A DNA stretch of 64,000 nt from contig NC_088173.1 in the NCBI RefSeq assembly GCF_028769735.1, positions 21,640,038-21,704,037 of the forward strand. Reading direction: 5' to 3'. Positions 1-10,998 of the stretch are shown here, piece after piece; within the stretch, counting starts at the first letter, position 1; each line of letters begins with the position of its first letter. The stretch comes from Zonotrichia leucophrys gambelii (lineage: Eukaryota > Chordata > Aves > Passeriformes > Passerellidae). The notes under the pieces were generated by a model, which was not told the DNA's origin, made no database searches, and saw nothing but the letters and a program-made list of their open reading frames with translations. The translations under genes were made by a program, and so were the position numbers.

Positions 1-61
1 AAATAAACGTATGCCTTCCTCTCCATCTCCAGAATAGTGGCAGTTAGGAATTTATTTCCAA

Positions 62-199
62 ATCACAGAATATTCTGAATTAGAAGGGTCCTACAAAGGT
101 CATCAGGTCCAATTCTTAAGAGAATGGCCCTTACAGGGATTGTACCCCCAGGCTTGGCATTATTAGCACCATACTCTAAGCAACAAAGCTAATCTTACT
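62..199 (-). mobile_element. tRNA-Ile/CR1 composite SINE (TguSINE1-like)
   Basis: Read on the minus strand, the element begins with a tRNA-Ile-like head. It has an A-box-like stretch around 173-191, an AAT anticodon region inside GTGCTAATAATGCC, and a degraded B box (GGGTACAATCC) near 140-152. It then passes through GGCCATTCTCTTAAGAATTGGAC into a CR1-type 3' tail ending TTCTGTGATTT near position 62. A tRNA-derived RNA polymerase III head on a LINE tail is the standard SINE design, in which the CR1 tail recruits the LINE reverse transcriptase. This tRNA-Ile plus CR1 combination is known from passerine birds. The head is diverged, so this is an old inactive copy. No clear target-site duplication is visible. 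Confidence 0.82.
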
Positions 200-3100
200 G
201 GATTAGAAGGAAACAAAAGAAATAAATAAAAAAATCCCATCTGATTGATTGTATGATTTTGGAGTAAAGGGAATGGGGAATTATTATAGATACTTTGCAT
301 GACAGTTAAGTTGTTTGGTTGATATCACTCTCTTTGTAGATATTTCCACATGCTGTGAGGACTGCTTTGCCATGCATGTTCAGCACTTAGTAACTGTAAG
401 AATTACATACAGGATGGTGTGCCCACACTTTGCTAGCAGAAGTGTGACTTGTTTCAGGGATTGATTTCAACCAGTTCCCTGATTTTCTGTATTACAGCAC
501 ACTCAGTCCTCACACCAGCACATAGGAAGGTTCTTTCTGTCCTGTTCTAACAGCGAGCTGTAAGTCCTTTTTTCTTTCTTTTTCTTTTTTTTTTCCTCCC
601 CTGCAGGCTTCCTGTTCACTTACTACACTCTGTAACCTCTGAATCTTCTATTCCCAAGCTCTTAGCTCCTACCTAAAGCAAGACCAAGCCTCAAGGAAAT
701 TCTTTTAACCCGTTCACTCTCTTCAGAGAAACTTAAAGGACAAACTGAGAACACATACTCTGTGTCTATCATATAATTTCCTCTTGGTAGATGGAACAAG
801 ATAGGAAAGGGGGATTACAGAAGTAGAGAACTCAGGGAGAGATGGTGATATGCATTTATGATTCTAATTTTTAATGCCTTTAATAACTGGTTTATGATAA
901 ATTATAAGGAAATCTGGATGAGGCAACATGGTCTTCAATTGAGAAATTTCTGTAAATTAATTAAAAATTAAAGGATGTGTGAATCAAAGGGAAATAATAA
1001 ACCAGTCATACTTTTTATGCTTATTTATTTTTTGAAATGGTAGAGAGGAAAATGTTCAATCTATAGGAAAGTGGGATTGGATGTTCTGTGAAAAAAAACC
1101 TCACAAACATAAAAGTAACCAAGAAAAACATGTCCTTTGTTAAGAGACTTTATTGCCCTAAATACTAAAACCTGAGAATTCTCCTGTATCCTTCTTTGTT
1201 GCAAAGTGCAGCTCCTCATTAGGTAGAAAATTGCATTGCCTGCATTAGCCAAAGCTGTCTTAGTTTAGAGGTGTTTAGCATTATTAACAGCCTGCTTTCT
1301 GCCTTCCTGTTATAGCAAATTATCCAGGATTGAAAAGTGAATGTGCTATTTTTGCAGCTTTCTCGTAATGCAATTAATAGTAAATAGAATTAAGCTTGAA
1401 GAGTTTGAGAATATTGTGCAAGAAACAGATGAGTCTAGGCAGATGAAGCAACTGCAACAGTAGGCATGAGCCAAATGACTCAGCTCTACTTTATACTCTG
1501 TCATTTGGCACAACAGTGCCACTGAAGTCCACCACTGCAATAAGCTGCTGTACAATTCTTAACTGATAGCTACACCCTTGTTGGGGGGACTGATGCAGCC
1601 AAGGAATATTTCTGAAAAACGAGGAGCAGCTTTGAATGTCCATTAACAAATGATTTCAGATCAGCCACAAAGCTATAGAGGCTGGTACCATGTATGAAAT
1701 TCCTCTCAAGAATATGAAGAATGAAGATTCCTTGTACCCTGTTAAAAACTGGGTTCAACTCAAGCAGTTTAAGACAAAAGAGAAAAACAGGCACTATTGA
1801 CCTAGGCCAATGTTTTGACATATCCTTCTTATTTTCCCCCTTTCAGAAAATACAACCCCTCCAATCCTACAGGCTTGTATTCCTCATATATCTAACTGAG
1901 GAATTTGAGCTGCTTGGGTACCAAAAAGTAATGGGAAACCTGTGACTAGCTACCTCTTTCCCTGACAAAGTAATTTAGTCAGTTAATTTTGTCACTCCCT
2001 TGCTTGGAAATTTCCAGTTCTGCTGTTGATATTCTGTACTGGGCATCTTGAAGTAATTCACAGTCCCAACTTAGTAGTTTTATTCAAACCCTAAGTATCT
2101 GGTGATGCTGCCCTTTATGGCTTAATTTAAATACATTTTCGTGCTAGAGATTTTATGTGAAGAAATTGACCATTGTATCTCACCAATGAAGGTGCCTTTT
2201 CAGTGACATTTATAATTTCCTTTTTGTCCAATTTTTTTTTTGTCCAGGGTGAACAAAATAAAAGAAACTCCCACAGCACATCCACTTTAGAGTTATACAT
2301 TAACTGAAAAGAATTGCTCTGAGGCTGAGATGATCCCCAGAGCATAATGGATCAGAATAGAAAAACTGATAAAGCCTTATATCTTGTAGTGTGAACAGAA
2401 TTTTTATGATATATTCTGTCCTCCTTTGATACTTCCACTCTTATTTCCTTGTCTACATACATAATTTATTGCTTTTCTACTAGGTGGAAGTGTGATGTTG
2501 CATAATTTGTTTATATTTTCCAGGGGAATAATAAAATAGATTTCCTTCTTTTGTTTTATGGATAAGTAGTAATTTATGTTTAACAGAATCTGAGTGACAT
2601 GTAGGAAATGATGTATGATCTCCATCTATTACAAAAAGACCCATAAACAGTGCACCAAAACTGGCATCCCATCCTCATTTGCAAGATTATATGCCTGCTG
2701 CAGTAGAAGCAGCATTTGGTTGATTTGCAGCCGAATGTGCAGCTAAGACTTTTACTTAACCAGGCAGCATCTGAGCCCTGCTGTCAGCAGCAAACTGTGA
2801 TATCTCTAGTTCACACAGTACAGCTGCCCTGAAGTATTAAGGTTCTTTCTTTTAAAGACAGCATCTTAATGCTGTGCCATGCAACTCAACTAGTTACTTA
2901 GGCCTGTTCTTAAGGAAGAGGCAGACTTAGGTGCTCATTTATGTTTGAAATGCTGGTGATCAGCTTCAAAAGTGATGTAATTCAATACAGTCAGCTAAAG
3001 TCACTTGGCTCCTGAGTTTGAAAAGCCTGTGCTGGGTAAAACGCTTTAGCTGCTCTGAACTATTTGGCTCCTGGCAAAGTTTGGAGTTTTCAGCCAGCTG

Positions 3101-4750
3101 GAGGCATGGCTTACCATAAAATAATATAGTGTATCAAATTAGTACTTTAAAATGTATGTGTAGATAATACTAGGAAAGCTTTGAGAGGGCTTCACCTGTT
3201 TTATGTGATGAAGTGGATAATTGGGAGAAAGCATGAGTTATGCACTAAACTGCAGTCAGCTTCAGAAACAGTGATTGTCTAATATGAAAATAATACTTTT
3301 GTAAGTTAATCTTCAAGTCTACTGACTGCAGTCAAGAGAATACAGTTATTGATCCCATTTCTACTTTATTTAGAGTCTATACTAGTGTTTGGAATAAAGC
3401 TTTCCTGTCACACTTTTTGTCACATCTGTGCAAAGCTTACAGCTGCATATGTGATTGATCTACAGTTAAACACCTTCTCTGAAGTGAAAAACTTTCATTG
3501 TTTGTGTGTGTCACTTCACAGCTCCTAGTAACCTTGTAAAGGATGTGCAGGCTGTGCTGTGTAGTTCCCAAACTGACAGGCTACTGCCAAGGAAGAATAA
3601 GAGATTTTATCACTGGTTCTCAGGTGAAGTTCTTGTGAACAAATTTATGTATTCAGAAGAGAGGTAAACTTAGCTTTCAAAGTACTCTCTATACTTGTGA
3701 ACAAACTCACAAATACAAACAGTTCAATAGAACTGGAGTATATTTTTGTATGTGTGTTATCTTTCATCCATTAAGTTTGTTGAGTGGAAGTTGTCCCAGT
3801 TTTTAGTCACTCTCCATAAACCTATTTAGGTTTTAGAAGCACCAGATTAAGTTGTGTTTGGGGGATAGAGGCCATACAGAAAAGATGCGCATAAATATGT
3901 TAAAGAAAATGGGCAAAAATAAAGAAAATGATGGAGTGGGGAAAAACAACTCGTATTTTTACTCAGAAATTGTTATCAGTTACATATTAAGTCAGTATGA
4001 GTTAATAGTCATTTTGTTTCTAATACCTAAAAAAACTCCTCACTTTTCTTGTCCTCTTCTGACATGCTACCTGTACTATGTGTGACAGATTCTGTTCTCC
4101 ACTAAGGACAAAACTTGGAGTGTTTTCACATTAATGTTAACAAGGAAAACATTAATACTAGCTTGCTGTTTGCAAACAAAAATAAAGGAGAAAAGGGATA
4201 ACAACACTATTGAATGATTTTACAAATGCTTTGGAGGACTAAAAATCTTACAGCAGTCAAGAAGCAATTGCCTCAGTCATGAGCACACTGAGTCTTTGCT
4301 GGTTTTTATTGCAGTGGCAAACACTTCACACCTTGTTACTCCTTTTGAAATTAAAACTGCATACAGATCAGTCAAAGCAGCTATGAAATGGAACAAATAC
4401 TTTGAGGCTTAGAAACCTTAAAACTACTTTGTGTATCCTATTTTTTTGTAAAGGTGAACACTATCTGTGAGAAATATATGTTAGAGATGTTCCATGACCA
4501 GTTTCAGGAAGGTTGGAGGACAGTTGCACTTGCTTTCAAAAAACAGTTGCAAAGAGAATAGCTTTGGTAAAAAGAGTTGTTTTCATATGTAGAGAGATGG
4601 TTTGCTAATTCATGGAAAGGTATGGTAGCTATGAGTAGAAATATTTATCTAGAAATGCCTGTGAATCATATTTTAGATAATCAGAAAAGGGAATGCAAGC
4701 TTTGAATGTTGTTTTTTTATTGGATAATGTCCTTAATAACATGCTTTAGT
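200..4750. other. Unassigned AT-rich non-coding DNA
   Basis: No gene or repeat family was recognised. A pyrimidine-rich tract ends in CCTCCCCTGCAGG near 566-607. It resembles a splice acceptor, but no convincing open frame follows it. A small imperfect duplication of a T-run plus GTCCA occurs near 2220-2248. Open frames here are short and look like chance frames. Confidence 0.5.
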
Positions 4751-4751
4751 T

Positions 4752-4775
4752 TTTCCTTCCAACTGAGATATTCTA
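4752..4775 (+). mobile_element. CR1/SINE 3' tail remnant seeding the microsatellite
   Basis: TCCTTCCAACTGAGATATTCT matches the conserved 3' terminus of CR1-type elements and of the SINE tails at 62 and 40117 (CCCTTCCAACTCAGAATATTCT). Only about 24 bp are recognisable. It runs directly into the pentanucleotide array, so the array probably arose from the element's terminal repeat. Confidence 0.55.
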
Positions 4776-4960
4776 TTCTATTCTATTCTATTCTATTCTA
4801 TTCTATTCTATTCTATTCTATTCTATTCTATTCTATTCTATTCTATTCTATTCTATTCTATTCTATTCTATTCCATTCCATTCCATTCCATTCCATTCCA
4901 TTCCATTCCATTCCATTCCATTCCATTCCATTCCATTCCATTCCATTCCATTCCATTCCC
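4771..4960 (+). repeat. Compound pentanucleotide microsatellite (TTCTA)20(TTCCA)17
   Basis: By direct count, 100 bp of perfect TTCTA units (4771-4870) switch abruptly to 85 bp of perfect TTCCA units (4871-4955), followed by one TTCCC. There are no interruptions, which points to recent slippage and probable length polymorphism. The open frame across it is only a periodic YSILF/HSIPF read-through and is not a gene. Confidence 0.97.
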
Positions 4961-7720
4961 CTCTATAGAGGATCTTGCAAAGCAGTTAGATCTCTTTCTA
5001 TAGGCAGGTTTTAACACACTGCTGTTGCAGAGGAACACATTGTAGTATGTTGATGTCTACTTATTGCTGCTAAATTGGGACTAAAATTTTCGTTTTCCTT
5101 ATTTTTTGTTAACAATTGATTCTATCAGAGAACACTATGAAGTTGAAGGAACGATCCTTATAATCAGTGTGAAATCTGAAAAGTACATCTTGTCTGATTT
5201 CTTATGCCACTGTCATTCTGTAAACACAGAAAAGGCCGTAGCTAGTCCTTGTCATCTTCCTGATCACATCTATAAGAAAATTAACTCACTTCTGGAATCA
5301 AGAGTTAGTATTTGCTCTTAGAAATCTGAACTCTTATATGGTGTAGAGGATTGATAACATGATGTTAGGGGAAAAAAATTGGAAAGAATAAGCTGCTTGC
5401 AGTGCAGGCTCATGAATTTCACACAGGCTATAACTGTTATCATTTTCAGCCATTCTGAATGGAGCTGCAGGGAGGTTGGGAGTTAATATCTATGAGTAGC
5501 CATATTGTGAACTTATGGTTTTATTTTTATATTAAGCAAAATGCTTCTTGGGAATAAAAAAAATATTAAGTGTTTGAGATCATACCATTAAATTCTTGCT
5601 CTCTCCTGGTAAAAAAACCAGACACATATTAAAATAAAATATGGAGTGGTTACTGTTTATTTGCTTATGACAAGACACAAAACTGTGAGACAGCTGCTCT
5701 TTCTTTCCTCTCTGGTTTTGGTCCCCTTGGTCATTGTGGAAATCTCATGTAGGTGTCTCAGTCTCCTGAGCTGCCCATTCATGCCTCCAATTGTTCTCTG
5801 GGCTCTACAGTTTCCCCAGTGTACTGGAGACAATTATTGTTGTCTTGGTAAGCAGGGTAAAACCTTCCCCGCTGAGATCTGGGTGGGCTGCTGCAATATT
5901 TTCATGTCATAGAAGTAATACACAGATAACTTCGTTACATGTGCAGTACGCTCAAAGATGATCTAATTCTGGGAAACATACAAATAAATCTTCTGTTATT
6001 GAATCTTGTGTACTGAAATAGAATGACTTGCTTGCTGGTTTGATTTTTTCCTTGAAATTTTAACTGTGGCAATGCACAGATTGAGGAGAATTGTTGTGAA
6101 GCACTAGACATAGAAGTCACTTAAAACTTTTGTCTAATGTGATTGAAGTATTCCCAATGCCTGAGTGATTCAGTCATTGGTTTCGTTGTTGTTTGGCAGG
6201 AATTTTAAGCTTTACTAATGGAACAAATCTTTTAGATTTCTTCCTTTTGAAGTTTACATAGATTTTGTACACACATTGTAAATAGGAAGGTCTGTGAGTA
6301 AGAAGTAAAAAAATCTAACTCCATGTCCTTGAAATGTTTGAGAAAAACAGATGTTTCAGACTTAATTCTAAAAAAATGGACATGGAGCACGAATTTTGGA
6401 ATTGCAAACTTGAAATTCTACATCTGTGTGAGCAAGTTTTGCAACTGTAAAATGACTGTCTGATATTATATTGAACCTTTACTATGCATTTTTTAATGCT
6501 GAATGTTTTGCCAAATGTATTTTGCAAACCTAAACCAGCTCTCAGAATGACAAAAAAAATATGTCTAGATAACGTTATAGAAAGAAATGTATGGGAGTCT
6601 TAGAAGAGATGTGCAGCTGAAGCTTCTGTCAGGTGAAGCTGCAGATAATAAATGAGCAGAATGTGAATGATTGATTTTCCTTACAAGAGGGACTGTTGGA
6701 GGTAGGTAGGGTGCTTTGCAAAATTGTAGACCCTGCACCTGCAATCAATCAGAGGTAGGTCGCAATAACAGGTAATGAGCTGTGGGACAACTGATCTTAA
6801 CTGCCAGGTGCTAAACAGGTGACAGAGGAGCAGAGAGAGCACTTCAATCTTTAGGCACAAAAAAAAACCCTACATCTATGTATACATCAAAAAGTCACTG
6901 TGCACTGATAAGTTTTTGATCAGATTGCACCATTCAATTACAAAACCAGAGTAACATTTCTGCTGGACAGAAATCTGTCTCTCTTCATGTAATTCTGAGC
7001 TTTTTTACTACACAGAGAGCCTCACAGAAGGGAAATATATTTGTCATAGAGCCCTAAAAAAATTTATGTTGGCGATCTTAAACTCAGATATAAATTTTTA
7101 AGCTTGTAATGTGAAGTGAACAGCATTCTAAATTACTTTTGCCTGCAAACAGATTTGATAAGGTGCCAGAAAGTAGATGTTTGGTTGCATAAAACCAACT
7201 TTAAAGGTATAAAAAAAAGATAAATATGTTGCAGAGATGAGATAGGATGTGCACGCCACTGTACTGAAGTTTGGCCTCAGTGTGACGCTTGGGACTTAAA
7301 GTGCCAGGAGCAATTTGCAGCATGCAGCTTTGTCACCTAATTTTCTTTATGTTGTCTGAGAACTAGTAAGAGTTAAAAGGCATTCACTGAACTTTGAAGT
7401 GGGTATGGCTTGTTGTGTGTTCTGTGCTTTTCATGCTAGCTTCTTGATCTTGACCCTGACCCAGTAAGGTGCTTCACAAGAAAATGTAACCTTGCAATTC
7501 TTATTCAGTCATGGTGGCCTCAGAACAGTCACCTGTGAAGTGGAAGAGCAAAAGGCACAAAGAATGGATAAAAATTGGAAATATTAGGGGTCAGATTTGG
7601 TTGGTGTGACTTATTTACTTCAGTGACATTACTTATTGCAATTCAGTCAAATAGTAGAAAGAATTTCAGTGTATCCATGTGGAAGCCTGGCTTGTTAAGG
7701 CTATGTACAAATAATGGTAT
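4961..7720. other. Unassigned non-coding DNA
   Basis: No recognisable gene. A slightly GC-richer patch near 5690-5900 has an open frame on the plus strand, but no splice pattern or family match. The remainder is ordinary AT-rich sequence. Confidence 0.45.
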
Positions 7721-8235
7721 TGTGCTAGTTTTGGCTGGGATAGAGTTTATTTTATTCACAGTAGTTACTATGGGGGAAACCGTTGGTAGTACCAGAGATG
7801 GTTTTGTTATTGCTGAGCAATGTTCGTGTGGGTCCAAGGCCTTTTCTGTTCCTCACTGCACCCCTTCAGTAAGGAGTCAGGGGCACAAGCAACTGGGAGA
7901 GGACACAACTGAGGCAGCTGAAACCCACTGACCAAAGGAATATTCCATACCTATGGCATTATGCTTAGCAATAAAACAAAGGGAATTAGTGGGGTCTTGC
8001 TGTTCAGGGACTGGCTGGACAGGAACTCACTGGGCATGAGCTATTTGGTAATAAGGAATTTTTTTTAAATTTTCATCACTTGTCTTTCTAGCTTTTATTT
8101 TGTTTCTCTATGATATTTTCTTTTTTCATTGCAAGATGCTATAACAATAATAGGTATTATTACTGTACCGTCTTGGTCTCAACCCACAAATTTTGTCACT
8201 TTTACCCTTTTGATTCTTCACCCCTCACCCACTTG
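7721..8235 (+). mobile_element. Degraded avian endogenous retrovirus LTR (3' end missing)
   Basis: The element starts with TG and the family signature TTTTGGCTGGGATAGAGTT. It continues through landmarks of a widespread avian ERVL-type LTR: TTATTGCTGAGCAATG, AAGGCCTTTTCTG, CTGACCAAAGGAATATTCC, and the downstream block TCTCAACCCACAAATTTTGTCACTTTTACCC. The TATA region is degraded to AATAAAAC. The terminal block ends around 8235 without the final AAACCAC-type end, so the copy is truncated. No retroviral coding sequence adjoins it, so it is effectively a solo LTR. Confidence 0.82.
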
Positions 8236-10440
8236 GCTTGTTTATTAATACCTGGCAAATGGAATGGCAAAATTATTTTTGAAATTAGACAATTGAAGTT
8301 ATATTAATGGAAAAAACTGTACTTATAGTATTGAGTTTAAGGAAAGGAAAACTTGTGAAATACTCATGGTGAAATGAATCAGCTTCTTAAATGCTAGTAC
8401 TTATAAAAATTCAGTTGATAATATCTCAGATGTTGAACTTGCCTCTATGAAATGCATTTCCTCTTCAAGACAGAATAAGGCTCTTGCTAAGCAGCACAGA
8501 ACAAATTCTAAGTTTCTATTTGTACAAAAAATTGTTTCTTTTGTGTGTCAAAATGAGAGGAAGTTGTTTTCTTTTGTTAGGAAATAGTTGTTTCTTGTTG
8601 CAGAAAATTCACTGTTCCAGGATGGGGAAATGAGTAAAAAACAAAGAAAAAGCAATGGGAAAAGAAACAGATTTTTTTTTTTTTTAATAAGACAAGAACA
8701 GTTTATTAAACTAAGAATAAAAAAAAAAAGCTTAAAAAGAATTTGCATTGTGTTTCAAATGTGCTTACAGTAATATTATTAACACAGAGGAATCTTTATT
8801 ACATGCTTATTCTGAGAATTGAGAGCTCTTAAGAAAATGAGTTTCTGCCAGAAGAAAAGCACAGCTCTTTTACAGGAAAAAAACTAAATACTTCTCTTAA
8901 ACTTAAATGGCTATCAAAACACATTTATTTGTGGCAATGTAAAAACAAAACTGGATTCAGTCCTCCAGCTCAAGAGAGCCTACAAGAGAAGAATTTTTAT
9001 TCCCAGGTGAATCAAACTGTATTTATCTTTTAGCCACATGCAAACTGCTCAGTCCAGCTTTTTAGACTGAGTGACCTTTCACAAAAGAGCAGAAATGGCA
9101 TTTAAAATAACTCTTGTTGCAAAGTGGGAGCATATGTCTGGGTCAAATGTTAGTCCATTGTCAGCAAGATTCTCCACAGCTGAGGACAGCAATGATTGCA
9201 GTCTGAGAGATATATGAATAAAAGTCTTTCCTCAAAAAATGAAACAAATGTTTTTCACACTCAGAAAACCGTTTGGGTTATAAATAAAAAATACAGGAAA
9301 TAAAAGATTATAGTAATGTCTGGAAATGTACAGAGAAAAAAACACTCAAAAAAAATCATGTTTGAAGAATGGTTGGTTGAATAGAGAAGAACAAAATCCC
9401 TTTAAGTATTGGAAATAAAATAGTAGTCATATCAGAATGATTAAAAAAAACAAAACAAAAACAAACAAACAAACAAAAAACCAAACCAAAACAAAACTCT
9501 AAAAGTTTAGAGAGAGAACAAAGAATATATCAGTAATTCCTAAATAAATTTTTATAGTGCTTACTTTCTCAATCTGAGAGTAATTCTGAGTAATTTAGGG
9601 ACTGTGCTTTTGAGCACCACATTAATATTAGTGTTGAGAATGGGTTGAGGTTTTGTGGGTTTGTTTGTTTGTTTCCTTGTTTGGTGTTGTATTTCTGTTT
9701 TAATAATGTGCCTTTGTATTAAAAATAGTTTCACAGAATGAAAACAATATCTTATTCTGAGTGTTCTGGATCACAGGACAAAATTATAATCCCTTCTCAA
9801 AAATCTCTCAAGTGGTTACATGGAGATATATATATATAGCAAGGAAATAAAGAAAGTAATTAGGAAAATGGATACAAATAAGAAAATAGAATTTTCTCTC
9901 TTACATCATAATTTTCTCACTATTAGATTCAAAAACATGACTAGGATGCTGGTAAACCTAATCAAACATTGTTTTCTCAGGGCCACCTCATGCTTTTCAA
10001 GTCTTGTGGGCTATCAAAATGAGGCAATTGTTAAAAATAGTATAATTGTCACGCTGTAAGGGACATAGGAATGAACTTAAGGCTGGTTTTGTAGGTCTGA
10101 TCAAGAAGGATAAGAAAAATGCACATGTACAGAGATTAGATGGGATCATCTTTCTCTTCATCTTCTTTAATAAATCAAAAAAGTGGGACTGACGTTTCCG
10201 ATGGGTTTGGTTCATCAGACTTAGAGAATGATCATTATAGTTGTGACTTATGGATGCTGAGCCAATCATAAAAGCCACTGATAGATAAAAGATGAAATTA
10301 TTCAAGACTGTTAACAGGATTTTCAGAAAAGTGACAGAGAAGCAAATTCCTGCTTATTAATTAATGCAGTTTTTCTTCTTTGCACTCTGATTATTTTGAT
10401 AATCAGAATGAAATAAATATTTCATGCTTATATGGTTTTC
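8236..10440. other. Unassigned DNA between the two LTRs, with a (CAAA)n-rich tract
   Basis: No gag, pol or env-like coding sequence was seen on either strand. The interval holds a T-run near 8671-8685, an A/C-rich simple repeat at 9442-9498 and a short (GTTT)n stretch near 9660-9675. Its content does not support a single provirus bounded by the two LTRs. Confidence 0.55.
9442..9498 (+). repeat. A/C-rich simple repeat (CAAA/CAAAA)n
   Basis: An imperfect run of CAAAA, CAAA and CCAAA units. Similar tracts occur at 30751-30808 and 34477-34559. It may be a decayed element tail or simple slippage DNA; no adjoining element was recognised. Confidence 0.85.
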
Positions 10441-10998
10441 TGTTCTGGTTTAGGCTGGGATAGAGTTAATTTTCTTCAAAGTAACTGGAACAAAGCCTTA
10501 TTTTTTTGGATTTAGCTTGGGAGTACTGTTGATAATGATATTCTAGTTGTTGCTCAGTAGTTCTTACCTTAAGTCAAACACTTTCCACTGAGTCACGCTC
10601 TGCCAGTGAGGAGGTGCACAAGAAGTTGTGAGGGAGCACAGCTGAAACAACTGACTTGCACAGGCCAAAGGGATGTTCCACAGCACAGGGCATCCTGCTC
10701 AGTGTATAAACTGGGGGAGCTGGCCAGGAGCAGCCAGTTATTGCTTGGGGATGGGCATTGGTCAGAGGGTGGTGAGCAGTTGTACTGTTATGGGATGTTA
10801 TTCCTTCCTCTTCCCCCCTTCCTCCTCTTATCATCATAATATTACCTTATTCCAGTGATTTAACTGTTCTTAACACAACACATAAACTTTCCCTTTTCAC
10901 AATTCTGCTCCCCATCCCAGTGGGGCAGAGGAGGGGAATGGGGCAAGGGCGTCTCCATTACATGGATATTAATTGCTGGATGTGGTTAAATCACATCA
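10441..10998 (+). mobile_element. Solo LTR of an avian ERVL-type family, near full length
   Basis: About 558 bp starting TGTTCTGGTTTAGGCTGGGA and ending with a GTGGTTAAATCACATCA-like terminus, so it has TG...CA ends. Shared landmarks with the copy at 7721 include GGGATAGAGTTAATTTTCTTC, TTGTTGCTCAGTAG, GAGGTGCACAAGAAG, and GGCCAAAGGGATGTTCC. A plausible TATA box (GTGTATAAACTGGGGGAG) lies near 10702-10720. A GC-rich 3' block, CCCCATCCCAGTGGGG, lies near 10910-10925. No clear target-site duplication is visible, and no internal retroviral region is attached. Short open frames across 10574-10860 are LTR sequence, not genes. Confidence 0.85.

Noticed and set aside
140..199. tRNA-Ile-like sequence as a functional tRNA gene
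   Set aside because: The arms are too diverged and it is fused to a CR1 tail, so it is the head of a SINE.
4706..5014. 102-residue open frame rich in YSILF/HSIPF
   Set aside because: It is the translation of the TTCTA/TTCCA microsatellite and has no coding meaning.
7575..7931. 118-residue open frame on the plus strand
   Set aside because: Mostly LTR sequence from 7721 onward, with no retroviral or host protein similarity seen.
9442..9498. CAAA-rich array as a CRISPR-like or satellite array
   Set aside because: It is a simple A/C slippage tract with no spacer structure or long unit.
8236..10440. Interior of a complete endogenous retrovirus
   Set aside because: No gag, pol or env-like coding remains and no primer-binding-site or polypurine context; the flanking LTRs differ strongly.
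10574..10858. Several overlapping frames on both strands
   Set aside because: All lie inside the solo LTR at 10441-10998.
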